23,335 nucleotides of DNA from Priapulus caudatus. Taxonomy: Eukaryota > Priapulida > Priapulimorpha > Priapulimorphida > Priapulidae. The notes under the pieces are model-generated. The model saw nothing but the letters and a program-made list of their open reading frames with translations, did not search any database and had not been told where the DNA came from. Numbering within the stretch: the first letter of the stretch is position 1; each line of letters starts with the position of its first letter. This document shows positions 1-11,251 of this stretch, in pieces. The position numbers were made by a program, and so were the translations under genes. The stretch is from positions 162,389 to 185,723 of the forward strand of contig NW_014577304.1 in the NCBI RefSeq assembly GCF_000485595.1. The letters run 5' to 3'.

Positions 1-720
1 GTCGTGCTGTTGGTGCGCGATTTTAGTGCGTGCCCGTCCTTCCGTGCGCTGCAGCGGCTGTGTGAGGCTGTCTGTGTGTGTTGTGTGTGTGCTGTGATTG
101 TGTGCTGTGTTGTTTGTGCGTATAGGCGCGCGTTCACCTGTGCGTGTGTGTGTGTGCTGTACCTGTCGTTGATATGTGGTGTGTGTGTGTTGTGTGTGTC
201 GTGCGTTATATTGCGCGCGTATGCTCGCGCGTCCCCGTAGCCTCGCGCGTGTGTGGTGTGTGTGATGTTGCTTGTGTTGTGTCGTGTCAGTGCGCCGCCC
301 GTGTGTGTGTGTTGTGTGTGTATGTGTTGTGTGTGTGTGGTGGAATGTCATGATGCGTCATGCGCGTTGTGATGCTCTGTGCTGGTGCCTGCTGTGTGTG
401 CGTGTGCGTGCTGGTTCTGGTCGTCGTGTATGTGTGCTGTGTGATGTGTGCTCTGTGGTGTGGTGACTGAGATGTGTGTCCGTATTGCGTGCAGTGTGCG
501 CGTGTACCGGCTCGTAGTTTCTGGTGTCGCCGTGCGAGTGTACGCGTCAGTGCGTCCCGTGTGTGTTGGTTGTGTGTAGTGTTGGTGCTGTCTTGTGTGG
601 TCGTGCCGTACCTCTCCCCTTTCTCCTGTGCGCGGCGATGCTCGGCCAGCGTGTGGATGTGTGTTTTGACGTGTGCGTATGTGTGCGGTTGCGTGCCTGT
701 GCGTGCATGCGTATATACAC
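1..720. repeat. Degenerate GT-rich block
   Basis: The plus strand is dominated by short TGTG runs broken by GC-rich interruptions such as CGCGCG and TGCGTGC. Reading frames exist in several phases on both strands, but they encode only Cys/Val runs (plus) or His/Thr runs (minus), as expected of this base composition. I see no splice-supported exon or known protein domain. Confidence 0.7.
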
Positions 721-885
721 GCTGCAGTATACATTACGCATTACCGTACGTACACATGGCACACTGCAGGGAAGTACATGTCCGGCGGAAAGACAGTTGC
801 GGCGGACCAGGTCGGTCTATGGAGATAAGCACGCCCGTGGACCGGTGGATCAATCTGGGCGGCGTCGTGGCGCTCGGGAGACGGT

Positions 886-886
<1 letters not shown>

Positions 887-926
<40 letters not shown>

Positions 927-972
927 GCTCTCTCTCTCGTCATTTTCGTCTCTCTCTCTCTGTCTCTCTCGG
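887..972 (+). repeat. CT microsatellite
   Basis: A (CT)n tract with a few interruptions by CG and TCATTTTCG. The flanks (721-886 and 973-1420) are GC-richer unique sequence in which I recognise no gene. Confidence 0.85.
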
Positions 973-1423
973 TCAGATGCACTCCGTAAAGACGCTCATC
1001 AAATATTCTGCATATCATTGCTGCCGCGCCGACGAGATAAGAAAGCGACACATAATGACCTGTCGGGTCGTCGTCCTCGTTGGCCGCGGGGCAACAGACG
1101 CAGTAGCGCTGGCGCAACGCGGGCCTGCCAGCGCGCACACCCCAGGTGCTACACGCCGATCTCTAATTATTTATTTACGTACGGCTCGACGATTCCACGG
1201 CAGAGCCGAGTTATATACCACGGCGGAGCCGACATACTAATGGTGTATACTGACGAGCCGGTGAGAGCGCGTGAGGTGTGGTGTGCTGAGCGGCGCGGCA
1301 AGGCAACAGCCTAAGACCATCTTCGCGCCTAGTGAGTAGGTAAGAGTGGTGGGATACGGTTGCGGGCGTCGGAGGGTCGTGCCGGCAACCCTGTGACCTG
1401 AGGTGAGGTCCCGCTCAGCGTAC

Positions 1424-1735
1424 ACACACACACACACACCACACACACAACACACGAGTCGAGCGGTGGACGTGCGTTGCTGCGCGCACGCACGCCACGC
1501 ACGCACGCGACGGCACGCACACACACACACACACACTACAACACACACACACACACACACACATATATATTATATATATATATATATATTTCAGGATGTG
1601 GTGTGAGTGAATAATCAATCTATTATTGTTATCTATATTATCATTCTGTAAATATTATATAATCCATCATATATATATATATTATATAAGATTTATATAT
1701 AATATATATTTATTTATTTATTATGTATATAATAT
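1424..1735 (+). repeat. CA tract followed by AT-rich tract
   Basis: Interrupted (CA)n and CACG repeats run from about 1424 to 1562 and pass directly into (AT)n and TTTA-type sequence up to about 1735. Confidence 0.8.
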
Positions 1736-2240
1736 TCGCGCGCGTTATCATAGAGAGTTTAGTGTGAAAGGCAGTCGCGACTTCTTCGTTCGTCTGCTCT
1801 CTGTGTGAACGCGAGGACGGGCCAGGGCGTTTCGTGGCAGACGTCATTATCGAGTTTCGGGTGTCGGGTATATCGCGTTCGGGGTTACCATAGACTATGC
1901 TTCGGCGGTGGCAATAACAACCCACGTCTTTGCCGCGAGTTACGCGGAGGACTTGGAGCGAAATTGGGCGGAAAAATTGCCCTTTCCGAGTAACAACAGA
2001 GGAAAAAACTTCGTCGACTTTTCATTCGGCCAGCGAAAAAAACTGCTTGCGGTCGGAGAGTTATGAGAGCGGGAAGTCGACGGAGCGTGCAGTTGTTTGA
2101 CCGATTAGAGTGCCTATCGTGCGGGCTCGCGTGACCAGTGACTGCTGGTGAGGACGTTGAGTGGTCGATAACGCGATTCGACGTGAGCAAGAGCTGTCAG
2201 TTACCATGGAGCTCGTGGCGTGGCGCGTCCCCTCTCGGCC
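1736..2240. other. GC-richer unique segment, no gene assigned
   Basis: This stretch is free of simple repeats and richer in CpG than its surroundings. A Kozak-like ACCATGG sits at about 2203, but the frame that follows runs straight into the CT tract and encodes Ser/Leu repeats. It could be a promoter or 5' untranslated exon of an unseen gene. Nothing in the sequence settles that. Confidence 0.3.
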
Positions 2241-2245
2241 CCCCC

Positions 2246-2365
2246 CCACCTCTCTCTCTCTCTCTTCTCTCGTCTCTCTCTGCTCTCATCTCTCTCTCTC
2301 TCTCTCTCTTCTCTCTCGTCTCTCTGTCGTTATTCTTATCTCTCCTCTTCCTGTTCTCCTCTCTT

Positions 2366-2410
<45 letters not shown>

Positions 2411-2640
2411 CCTCTGTCTCTCTCTCTCTTCTCTCGCTCTCTCTTTTCTCACACTTAACTGCCTAGCTCCCCCCCACCACACACACACTTGCACGAACAC
2501 CGCCTCTCTCCCCCCCACAACACACACACACACACACGACGCTCTCGCCCGGGCTATCTTCTGTCCCCTCTCGTCCTCTTTTCCCCCCCTTTCTTCGCCT
2601 CCATCTCTGTCTCAGCTATCTCTATTCTCGCTGCTTAATT
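2246..2640 (+). repeat. CT-rich tract with CA interruption
   Basis: Imperfect (CT)n from 2246 to about 2450, then short C-runs and two (CA)n stretches, then more TC-rich sequence. The Ser/Leu open frames here are by-products of the repeat. The 2640-3200 stretch that follows is unique sequence in which I see no gene. Confidence 0.8.
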
Positions 2641-3204
2641 CGAATTTCCCAGTTAATCGTTTCCCGGTTTTATCAGCCGTTTACGAACATTCCCGGGCCG
2701 CCCAGTGACGGCTGTTGCCACGCGAGGGACGCCACAAGCGGGTGTGGAACTCGGCTGCGAAACACAAAACGCGGTTTTGCGATTTCCGCCTTCTTGCTTA
2801 TCAGCGGCCACCCGTCTTACTGACCAGCGTTATCTCCACGGTTAGTTTGCCAGGTCAAATGGCTACGAATACACGTCGGTAAGGCAAGCATGTGCATGTA
2901 TTCACTCTCAACATATCATTTCACCCGCCAACTTGCTGTTTGCACAATTGTGGATGAACTTACGCTGGGGAAGTCAGGTGGCATACTTTGAAAATCACTG
3001 CTTATAGTAATGTTAGGAGACAGCCAGCGTCGCAATATATCGTGATTAGAGTTAGAGCTAAACGAGCATTTTAGACAGACTGCTGCTGCTTGCTGTACGG
3101 TTGTAACTACGGCTGTACGGTATTAGAACGAAATATTAGATCGATACTATAAGCTTCGATCACGTTGTTCTGCTCCGTTGATCCCGCCACGTCTACCCAA
3201 TTCG

Positions 3205-3680
3205 TCTCGCCTTCCCTCTTTTCGCCCGCCTCTCCCTTTCTTCTTTCTCTCTCATTCTCTCTCTCTCTCCTCTCTCATCTCTTCTTCTGTCTCTCTCTTC
3301 TCGCTCTTTCTTTCTTCTATCCTATACTCCTCTTTCTCTCGCTGTTCTCTCTCTCCTTTTTTCTCCCCCCCCTCTCTTTCTTTCTCTTTCTTTCTTTCTA
3401 TCTATCTATGTCTTCCCTCTCCTTTCTCTCGCTTTCTCTCTCTCCTTTTCTCCCCCCCCCTCTCGCCTTCTCTCAATCTCTTCTCTATCTCTCTTTCTCT
3501 CTCTTCACGCGCTTCTGTCTTCCCTCTGTCTCACTCTTTTTTTCTCTCTCCATCGCTCTCTATTCTCTCTCTTTCTCTCTCTTTCTTTCACGCTCTCGCT
3601 AATATTATATAATATATAATATAATATATATATATAATATATATGCGGGTGTGTGCTGTGTGTGTGTGTGTGTGTGCTTC
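3205..3680 (+). repeat. Cryptic CT/TTTC tract, AT and GT microsatellites
   Basis: Mixed TCTC and TTTC pyrimidine sequence to about 3600, then AT-rich sequence (3600-3645), then (GT)n at about 3651-3677. The transition is abrupt at both ends. Confidence 0.8.
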
Positions 3681-4770
3681 CTTCTATCATCTCTTCGTCT
3701 GTTCGGGCTCCTAGGAAGTAGCAACACAATCACAGACCACCAGGAATTTGGTCATTGTTTCGAAAAACCGATGCATAACGAGAATCTAGAACGCATGTCG
3801 AAGTATTGCCGTGATCTCCATTTGTTGTACACAGCCTTGCTAATCCGTAAGACAAAAATTCACAGTGCACCCCACGCCACTAAAATGTTAAATGCTCGCG
3901 GACAATACTTTCTTCCACGCCTTGAGTTTATGAGCTTCTGTTGTTTAAAACAACAAATTCTACTCAAACTAACCGGTGTGCTTTAGAAAAATACAACTCC
4001 AGCATTAGCGTAGGCAGTGACGGGCCCGTGCATCTATCTATCCCCGCACTAAAGTCTTAGAGGGTGCTTTTAATAAACAAACCCCCCACTTGCGTAGACT
4101 GAATGAAAATGTCTTATCAATCCGCCTCAACTAAAAGCGTCTTAGCAGGGGATGGTTTAATCACAAACTGCCCACCGCCCCCGTCACTAAAAGCACTACC
4201 ACGATGGCTAGTATAAAGACGCTGCCTGCAGCCATCAATGGACGTTCGTAGTGTTGTTAATAAAAACACCACCATGCTCCCCGTGTTATCCAGAGTCCCA
4301 GACCCATTGGGGACCTCGTTTTATAAACGCGACAGCAGATATAGAATCGCCCGGGTAGTAGCTAGATGCAGGGTTCTCATCGAAGGACACCTCGATGCCG
4401 GCCGTTATTATAGCTGTGCCCCCTCTCTCTGCGAACAGATACCTTCATCGTTTATCGGAGAGCATGCGGGCCGAAAAGCCGATCCACCGTCGACTAACGA
4501 CGTTCCGTTGCAGTCCTGCATGACCCCCGCTCGCCAAAACGATGGTCTTTGCTGTCCTGCTTACAATGCGCCCCCAGTCGCTGTCCTCCCCCCCCCCCGA
4601 CACTCTGCGTGCAGGGCAAGGTCTAACAGCCTTTACCAGGGGAATTTATTATATGGGACATTCAAAATTTGGTAGATGAGTCTTGCTATTATTCCCGCAT
4701 AATTGTATTTCACCCTTACATTGTCATTTGTGACTCGATAACGGTAATTTTCTAAAATTATGAAAACTAT
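3681..4770. other. Unique sequence, no gene recognised
   Basis: About 1.1 kb without simple repeats except a poly-C run near 4588-4599. The longest plus-strand frame (4238-4675, 145 codons) has no recognisable domain and a composition I cannot distinguish from chance. I looked for rRNA- or mitochondrial-like sequence here and did not recognise any. Confidence 0.35.
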
Positions 4771-4773
4771 TAT

Positions 4774-4784
4774 GTATATTAATA

Positions 4785-4820
<36 letters not shown>
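4774..4820. repeat. AT microsatellite
   Basis: (TA)n tract. The following stretch, 4821-5366, is unique sequence with no recognised gene. Confidence 0.75.
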
Positions 4821-4824
<4 letters not shown>

Positions 4825-5366
4825 GAGGGAAACAGTAGAAAAGACTAAACATGCAATTGAGGAAATTGCTGATTTTGTTCTGTTATATTCCCGGCTGCAA
4901 TCACCCTATCTCTTTAGTGTCACCTTTCCATCCTGTCGCATTATATAATCTAAACTTAGATTACATCTTTTTAATTTTCGCTTGCATTCTTTTCTTCTCT
5001 TGCCCCTCCCCCCCCTCTCCGTCTCCACTAGCGAAAGCGCCCTCATCAGCGACGCTTGAGTGCGGCGCATTGCGATTGCCATAACACAACTGTAAACGAT
5101 CGTAGAATAGCGGCATAAGATACGATGCACAATACCGCACAGTGAGCTGAGCCGCCCCCGTGTCAGACTAGTTCTTCGGAAGTTTAACAGGTCAAAAAAT
5201 TTAATAAGTTCAACAACAGCTTTTCAAATCTAGGCAGCTTCGGCCACGCCGCTAAGAGGGCATACGATCTAGCCGTAACGAGGTGATGGGTCCACCCCGC
5301 AGTGTGTTATTCTAACCAGATTTTAAATAGAATGAACGTAAGTTTGACGTCGTGAATCTCCTGGTT

Positions 5367-6280
5367 GAGGTCTACATATATGCCATGCCTTCTCTCTTCT
5401 TGGGGTATACATATACGCTATGCCTTCTCTCTTCTTCAGGTCTACATATACGTTATGCCTTCTCTCTTTTTGAGGTCTACATATATGCCATGCCTTCTCT
5501 CTTCTTGACGTCCACATATACGCCATGCATTTTCTCTTCTTCAGGTCTACATCTATGCAATGCCTTCTCTCTTCTTGAGGTATATATATATATGCCATAC
5601 CTTCTCTCTTCTTAATGTTTACATATATGCCATGCCTTCTTTCCTCTTGAGGTCTACATATACGCTATGCCTTCTCTCTTTTTGAGTTCTACATATATGC
5701 CATGCCTTCTCTCTTTTTGATGTCTACCTATACGCCATACCTTCTCTCTTCTTGAGGTCTACATATATGCCATGCCTTCTCTCTTCTTGAGGTATACATA
5801 ATTATACGCTATGCCTTCTCTCTTCTTGAGGTCTATATATATGCCATACATTCTCTCTTCTTAAGGTCTACATATACGCTATGCCTTCTCTCTTCTTAAT
5901 GTCTACATATATGCCATGCCTTCTCTATTCTTGAGGTCTACATGTTCGCCATGCCTTCTCTCTTCTTGATGTCTACATATACGCCATGCCTTCTCTCTTC
6001 TTGACGTCTACATATACGCCATGCCTTCTCTCTTCTTGAGGTTTACATATACGCCATGCCTTCTCTCTTCTTGAGGTATACATATACGCCATGCCTTCTC
6101 TCTTCTTGCGGTCTACATATATGCCATGCCTTCTCTCTACCATGCCTTCTCTCTTCTTGCGGTCTACATATATGCCATGCCTTCTCTCTTCTTGAGGTAT
6201 ACATATATGCCATGCCTTCTCTCTTCTTGCGGTCTACATATATGCCATGCCTTCTCTCTTCTTGCGGTCTAAATATACGC
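5367..6280. repeat. 35-bp minisatellite, about 26 units
   Basis: Tandem units begin GAGGTCTACATATATGCC and continue ATGCCTTCTCTCTTCTT, giving a period of 35 bp. Units vary mainly at two places: the triplet before GTCTAC (GAG, GCG, GAC, AAT) and TATGCC versus TACGCC or TACGCT. One truncated unit lies near 6131-6148. The period is not a multiple of three, so the open frames through it (for example 5352-5615 plus and 6043-6348 minus) cycle through three registers and are not evidence of a gene. Confidence 0.95.
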
Positions 6281-6903
6281 AACGGTTTTCCTTTCTCGGT
6301 GGGAACGCAACTTTCTGTTTTCCCGTGAACAAATATATTCATACGCACTCACACCTGTGTTATATTATGTTCATATATGCCTAGGATTTTTCCCATTACT
6401 CACTCGAAGTACCGGCTAAACGGTCGCTCTTATACTGTTTATAAATCACGCCCGTTCGCATCGGTTATGACGGCAGAGCTTTTCTACTCTCGTCTGCACG
6501 GCAGCTGTACTCACGCGAGCAAGCTATAATCAGCGCGACAAGTCAAGCAGACCGTTGCGCCTTTGCTTGCCCAGCCTTACCGCACCGTTGCTCCGACGCT
6601 ATTGTATTCTCGGAGGGAATTGCGACGAATGTCCACCAGGGAGGTAGATTGTCCATCACAGACGAGGTTTGCAGCTGCCGGTTACCCATGCAGGCAGGCC
6701 CGTACAGTGAGCATCGGGTGGGTTGTCGGTGTCGGCATCCGTCGGGTTATGCGAGGAGCTGGCAGGTGGTCGGTCGGTTGCGGCGGTGTGTGTACGCCGC
6801 TCTCTGCAGCAGCAGCGGACATAACGTACACAGGATGCCTCTATTGTTGCTTGCAACCGTGCGTAGCAACAGCGTCAACACGTGCGCTCCCCTCCCTAAA
6901 ACC
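6281..6903. other. Unique segment, no gene recognised
   Basis: CpG-containing unique sequence with a TATA-like TTATAAAT near 6440 and another near 6906. Overlapping open frames (6563-6910, 6649-7008) do not resemble a known family and lack a supported splice structure. A promoter is possible but unproven. Confidence 0.3.
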
Positions 6904-7027
6904 CTTATAAATACCCCGCCGTGCTACGTATATAGGTACCCTCCATGCCTCGCTGCCATCCTCCACTCCCGAAAATCTTGTAAATGCCCCGCGATGCTAC
7001 TAACATAGGTACCCTCCATGCCTCGCT
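6904..7027 (+). repeat. Local 51-bp direct duplication
   Basis: Copies at 6904-6954 and 6977-7027 (73-bp spacing). Both contain a TTATAAAT or TTGTAAAT start, CCCCGC, GTGCTAC or ATGCTAC, and a shared 3' block TAGGTACCCTCCATGCCTCG. The copies differ mostly in the middle. Confidence 0.8.
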
Positions 7028-8160
<1,133 letters not shown>

Positions 8161-8164
8161 ATAT

Positions 8165-8216
8165 ATATATCAAGAGTAGATAATAACACATGTGTTATTA
8201 TCTACTCTTGATATAT
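8165..8216. repeat. Perfect 52-bp palindrome without spacer
   Basis: Arms 8165-8190 and 8191-8216 are exact reverse complements. The centre is ACACATGTGT, and the arms contain CAAGAGTAGATAATAA and its complement. There is no loop. Confidence 0.9.
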
Positions 8217-8494
8217 GTATGCAACAAGTTCAAGCCCATATATCACACCAGTTTAAATATGCGAATATCTTCTGCGCATACATTTATATATCAAAACAGT
8301 TCTAACCTTCCCATATATCACACCAGTTTACACATGAGCATCAAAACATGACTACACGACACATCGCATTAATTACAATGTGCCCACAAACCGCACCAGT
8401 TATAAAGAAACAGAGAAAAAATAATTAGAAACATTCTATATATTACCGGGAATAATAATATTAATTTAATTTAATTATATATAGATTTACTCAC

Positions 8495-9310
8495 CGACTT
8501 TTCGCACGAGTTTTGCTCGCTTCTTCCCAAAATACGCAGAGCAGAGAAACGACATGATCGCTAAGGCTAATATCTACTGTCACAGCATCCCTCTGCGCAT
8601 CACCACCATGTCCGCACACCTAACTACTGTCACAATGTCACTAGACACCGCTCGATCTGTCACCAATCCGATGCTGACAACTGGAAAGAAATCGACCAGT
8701 GGCGGTGGCATTCGCGATGACAACTTGCCGGCAGAGAAATCTCTTCGTTTGTGTGGCAATTCCAAGCGATCAGGTTCGTGCGTGGCGGTGGCATTCACGA
8801 TGAAAGCTACCTGGTGCATGTATGACACCTCCCGAGGAACGCCAGCCGGCGTTTGGGCTGCGCGTGCGACACTCCAGGCAGTCAGGTTAACCTATACACC
8901 ACTTGTGATGAAAAGCGACCTGACCAGTCAACAACGGCGCGCAGTACTACGGGTTTTATGTATACGACACACTCGTGATGAAGAGCCCGACCTGCCCGGG
9001 CAACACCTCGTGGGAATTCCGGTCAGGTTTGCGTACGGCGCGCTGGATAAAGGCTCACTGCGCAGGTAACAACTCCAACACGGTGCACGCCGCCGGAGCT
9101 TTATAAATAACACCAGCAGGTGCGTGGAGCCGTCAGCGGAGAATAAATACGGAGCTGCTATTGTTGCTGCTGCTGCTGCTAGCGGCGGAGGCGGTTTAGC
9201 TGCAGTATCACACGCTTCAGCGGCTCCCTGCGTTCAACGGCTGCTCTTCAAGCGAGGGGTCGCAGCATCCGCCAATCAGCTCTAGTGCGATCTATCCACT
9301 ACTTTCTCTG
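8495..9310. other. GC-richer unique segment with degenerate internal repeats
   Basis: A 171-codon plus-strand frame (8554-9069) crosses this region but matches no family I know. The words GTGGCGGTGGCATTC (about 8700 and 8784) and CGTGATGAA or its variants recur (about 8711, 8798, 8902, 8970), indicating an eroded tandem repeat. A TATA-like TTTATAAATA occurs at about 9100 and GCCAATCAG at about 9271. On the minus strand a strong donor, CG|GTGAGT, ends a possible exon at 8495. No gene can be assigned. From 9311 to 9783 the sequence is AT-rich and empty apart from possible minus-strand polyadenylation words at 9519-9524 and 9443-9448. Confidence 0.3.
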
Positions 9311-9783
9311 CTGGGATGGAGAGCGAGTATAATCGTGTATCCAAAAAATTGCAGCGAGACTTAAAAAACTGCTACGTTATTGCAAGGGAGTAATCATATC
9401 TATTTACGCAATATCGGTGAAAGCATTAAAAAATATTTCAGTTTTATTATATACAGTTTATATTCGGCTTATATTCAGTATTATATTTGAGTATTATATT
9501 CAGTTTTATGACTATAATTTTATTATGTATGCACAATAGAATAAATATTATCTGCACAATAGGACATATGCTTATGTACGCGCAATAGCACCAACGTCTC
9601 GACATATAATCTGCCGATATTCAACATGTGTTATGAACATATATACATATTAGGCATCATCTCATGGTTTGCCTGGTTAGCACGGCTTTGCTGTACACGT
9701 AAAACTTGCACCTAATCGCTTAGCAGCTCTAGTTGCTTCATCAGGAATTTTAGGGGACATTGTAGTAATATTTGCAGCAAGGA

Positions 9784-10671
9784 CTAGGTGGTTGCAGGAC
9801 CAACAATGGCGGCTCCACTACCATCAACCTTGTTAGCACCCTCTGCATCGGCTTTGCGAATCTCGGTCGTAATATTCGTCAGGTCTTGAATGAATTGCTG
9901 GATCTACATGAAAACGAAATGCCAATAACAAATATTACCGTACACATTTACGCAATCGTTCATGATTATTAGAATAGCCAGTTTCTACACACCATGAAGA
10001 AACAAATGCAGCATCTAGACCATTCATTGTATGTCTTCGTAGACTACAATGGTATTGAAGGTTATTTTCTTTGGGTTTAAGTCCAATTCGCGTCTGTCTT
10101 AGAACGCACAACATAAGATGTATACTGCTCTCTGCATATCTTTCAATGTTTCCAGGTAACGGTCCGTCACGCGGACCATATTTCACTTAGTTTGTTTGCT
10201 ACCATACAGGTGGCAGCACTTACCACATTCAATTGCTCCAGTGTGTCATCAACTTGGGCCTCAAACTCTTGTTTCTTGCTCTTGTTGATTAACTGATATA
10301 AATTGTGAGTTGCCCTGGAAACATAAACATTTATTTAACTACTTTCTACACCGTGAACTCCGTAAAATCTCTCTCTTCACAAAGTGACTGCCACAATGAT
10401 ATCACCTATTGCCACTAAATATCTCCCTCTCAGCTATATCTACTGAAAATCTTGAGTCCCATTAACAAAGGTCCCCTTAAACACAGATGCCTCACCAATG
10501 CGAACATCTTTCAACCCTCACCAAGAGCACACAATACCTGTCTGCCACATTATCTCCCCCCCCCCCAAGGGCCCCAAATCCCGCTCCCCCCGCTTTCCCC
10601 CCCCCCCCCCCCAAGTCATCTCTGTCATAGATATTATGATCACTCCTATATCCTTCTTTCTCGCTCGCTCG

Positions 10672-10735
<64 letters not shown>

Positions 10736-11150
10736 CTTTTCTCTCGCCCCCCCCTCTCGCTCTCTCTCTCTTTCTCTCTTTCCTTCCTTCTCTTACCCCT
10801 CTCCTCCCTCTCATTCTCTCTCCTTCTTCGCTCTCCTTCTCTCTCTCTCTCTCTCTCTCTCTTCCCCCCTCTTTCTCCCACTTACATCTTGATGCGGCCA
10901 AGCAGCAACGTTTTCTTCGCGGCCGTGTTCTTGATGTGCATCCATCGAGACTCCCATTTCACAGCTTCACTCTGCTGCCTTATTCCAGACTGGGTGACTA
11001 ACTCTGCCAACTGTTGTATTTGCAGGGAGAGATCTCATTGTTTCTTTTCCTTAATGAATCACAAGCACAGACCGTGTTTCTCGTCTTTTCAGTTGTGTCT
11101 TCTTAATTACATTATATACATTATGTTTCCTCACCACCGCTCTCGTTCTT

Positions 11151-11200
<50 letters not shown>

Positions 11201-11209
11201 CTCCTCTCG

Positions 11210-11251
<42 letters not shown>

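Noticed and set aside
474-1240. Overlapping long open frames in the GT/CT region
   Set aside because: Repeat composition explains the lack of stops; no domain, no splice support, and similar frames occur on both strands.
4238-4675. 145-codon plus-strand frame as a gene
   Set aside because: Composition looks random, includes a poly-C run, and no family was recognised.
5230-5290. 5S rRNA-like words (CTTCGGCCACGCCGCTAAG)
   Set aside because: The order and spacing of 5S internal promoter boxes are absent.
5367-6280. CRISPR-like array
   Set aside because: Units are contiguous with no unique spacers, and the gene context is animal.
8554-9069. 171-codon plus-strand frame as a gene
   Set aside because: No recognisable domain, internal eroded nucleotide repeats, and no splice or polyadenylation context.
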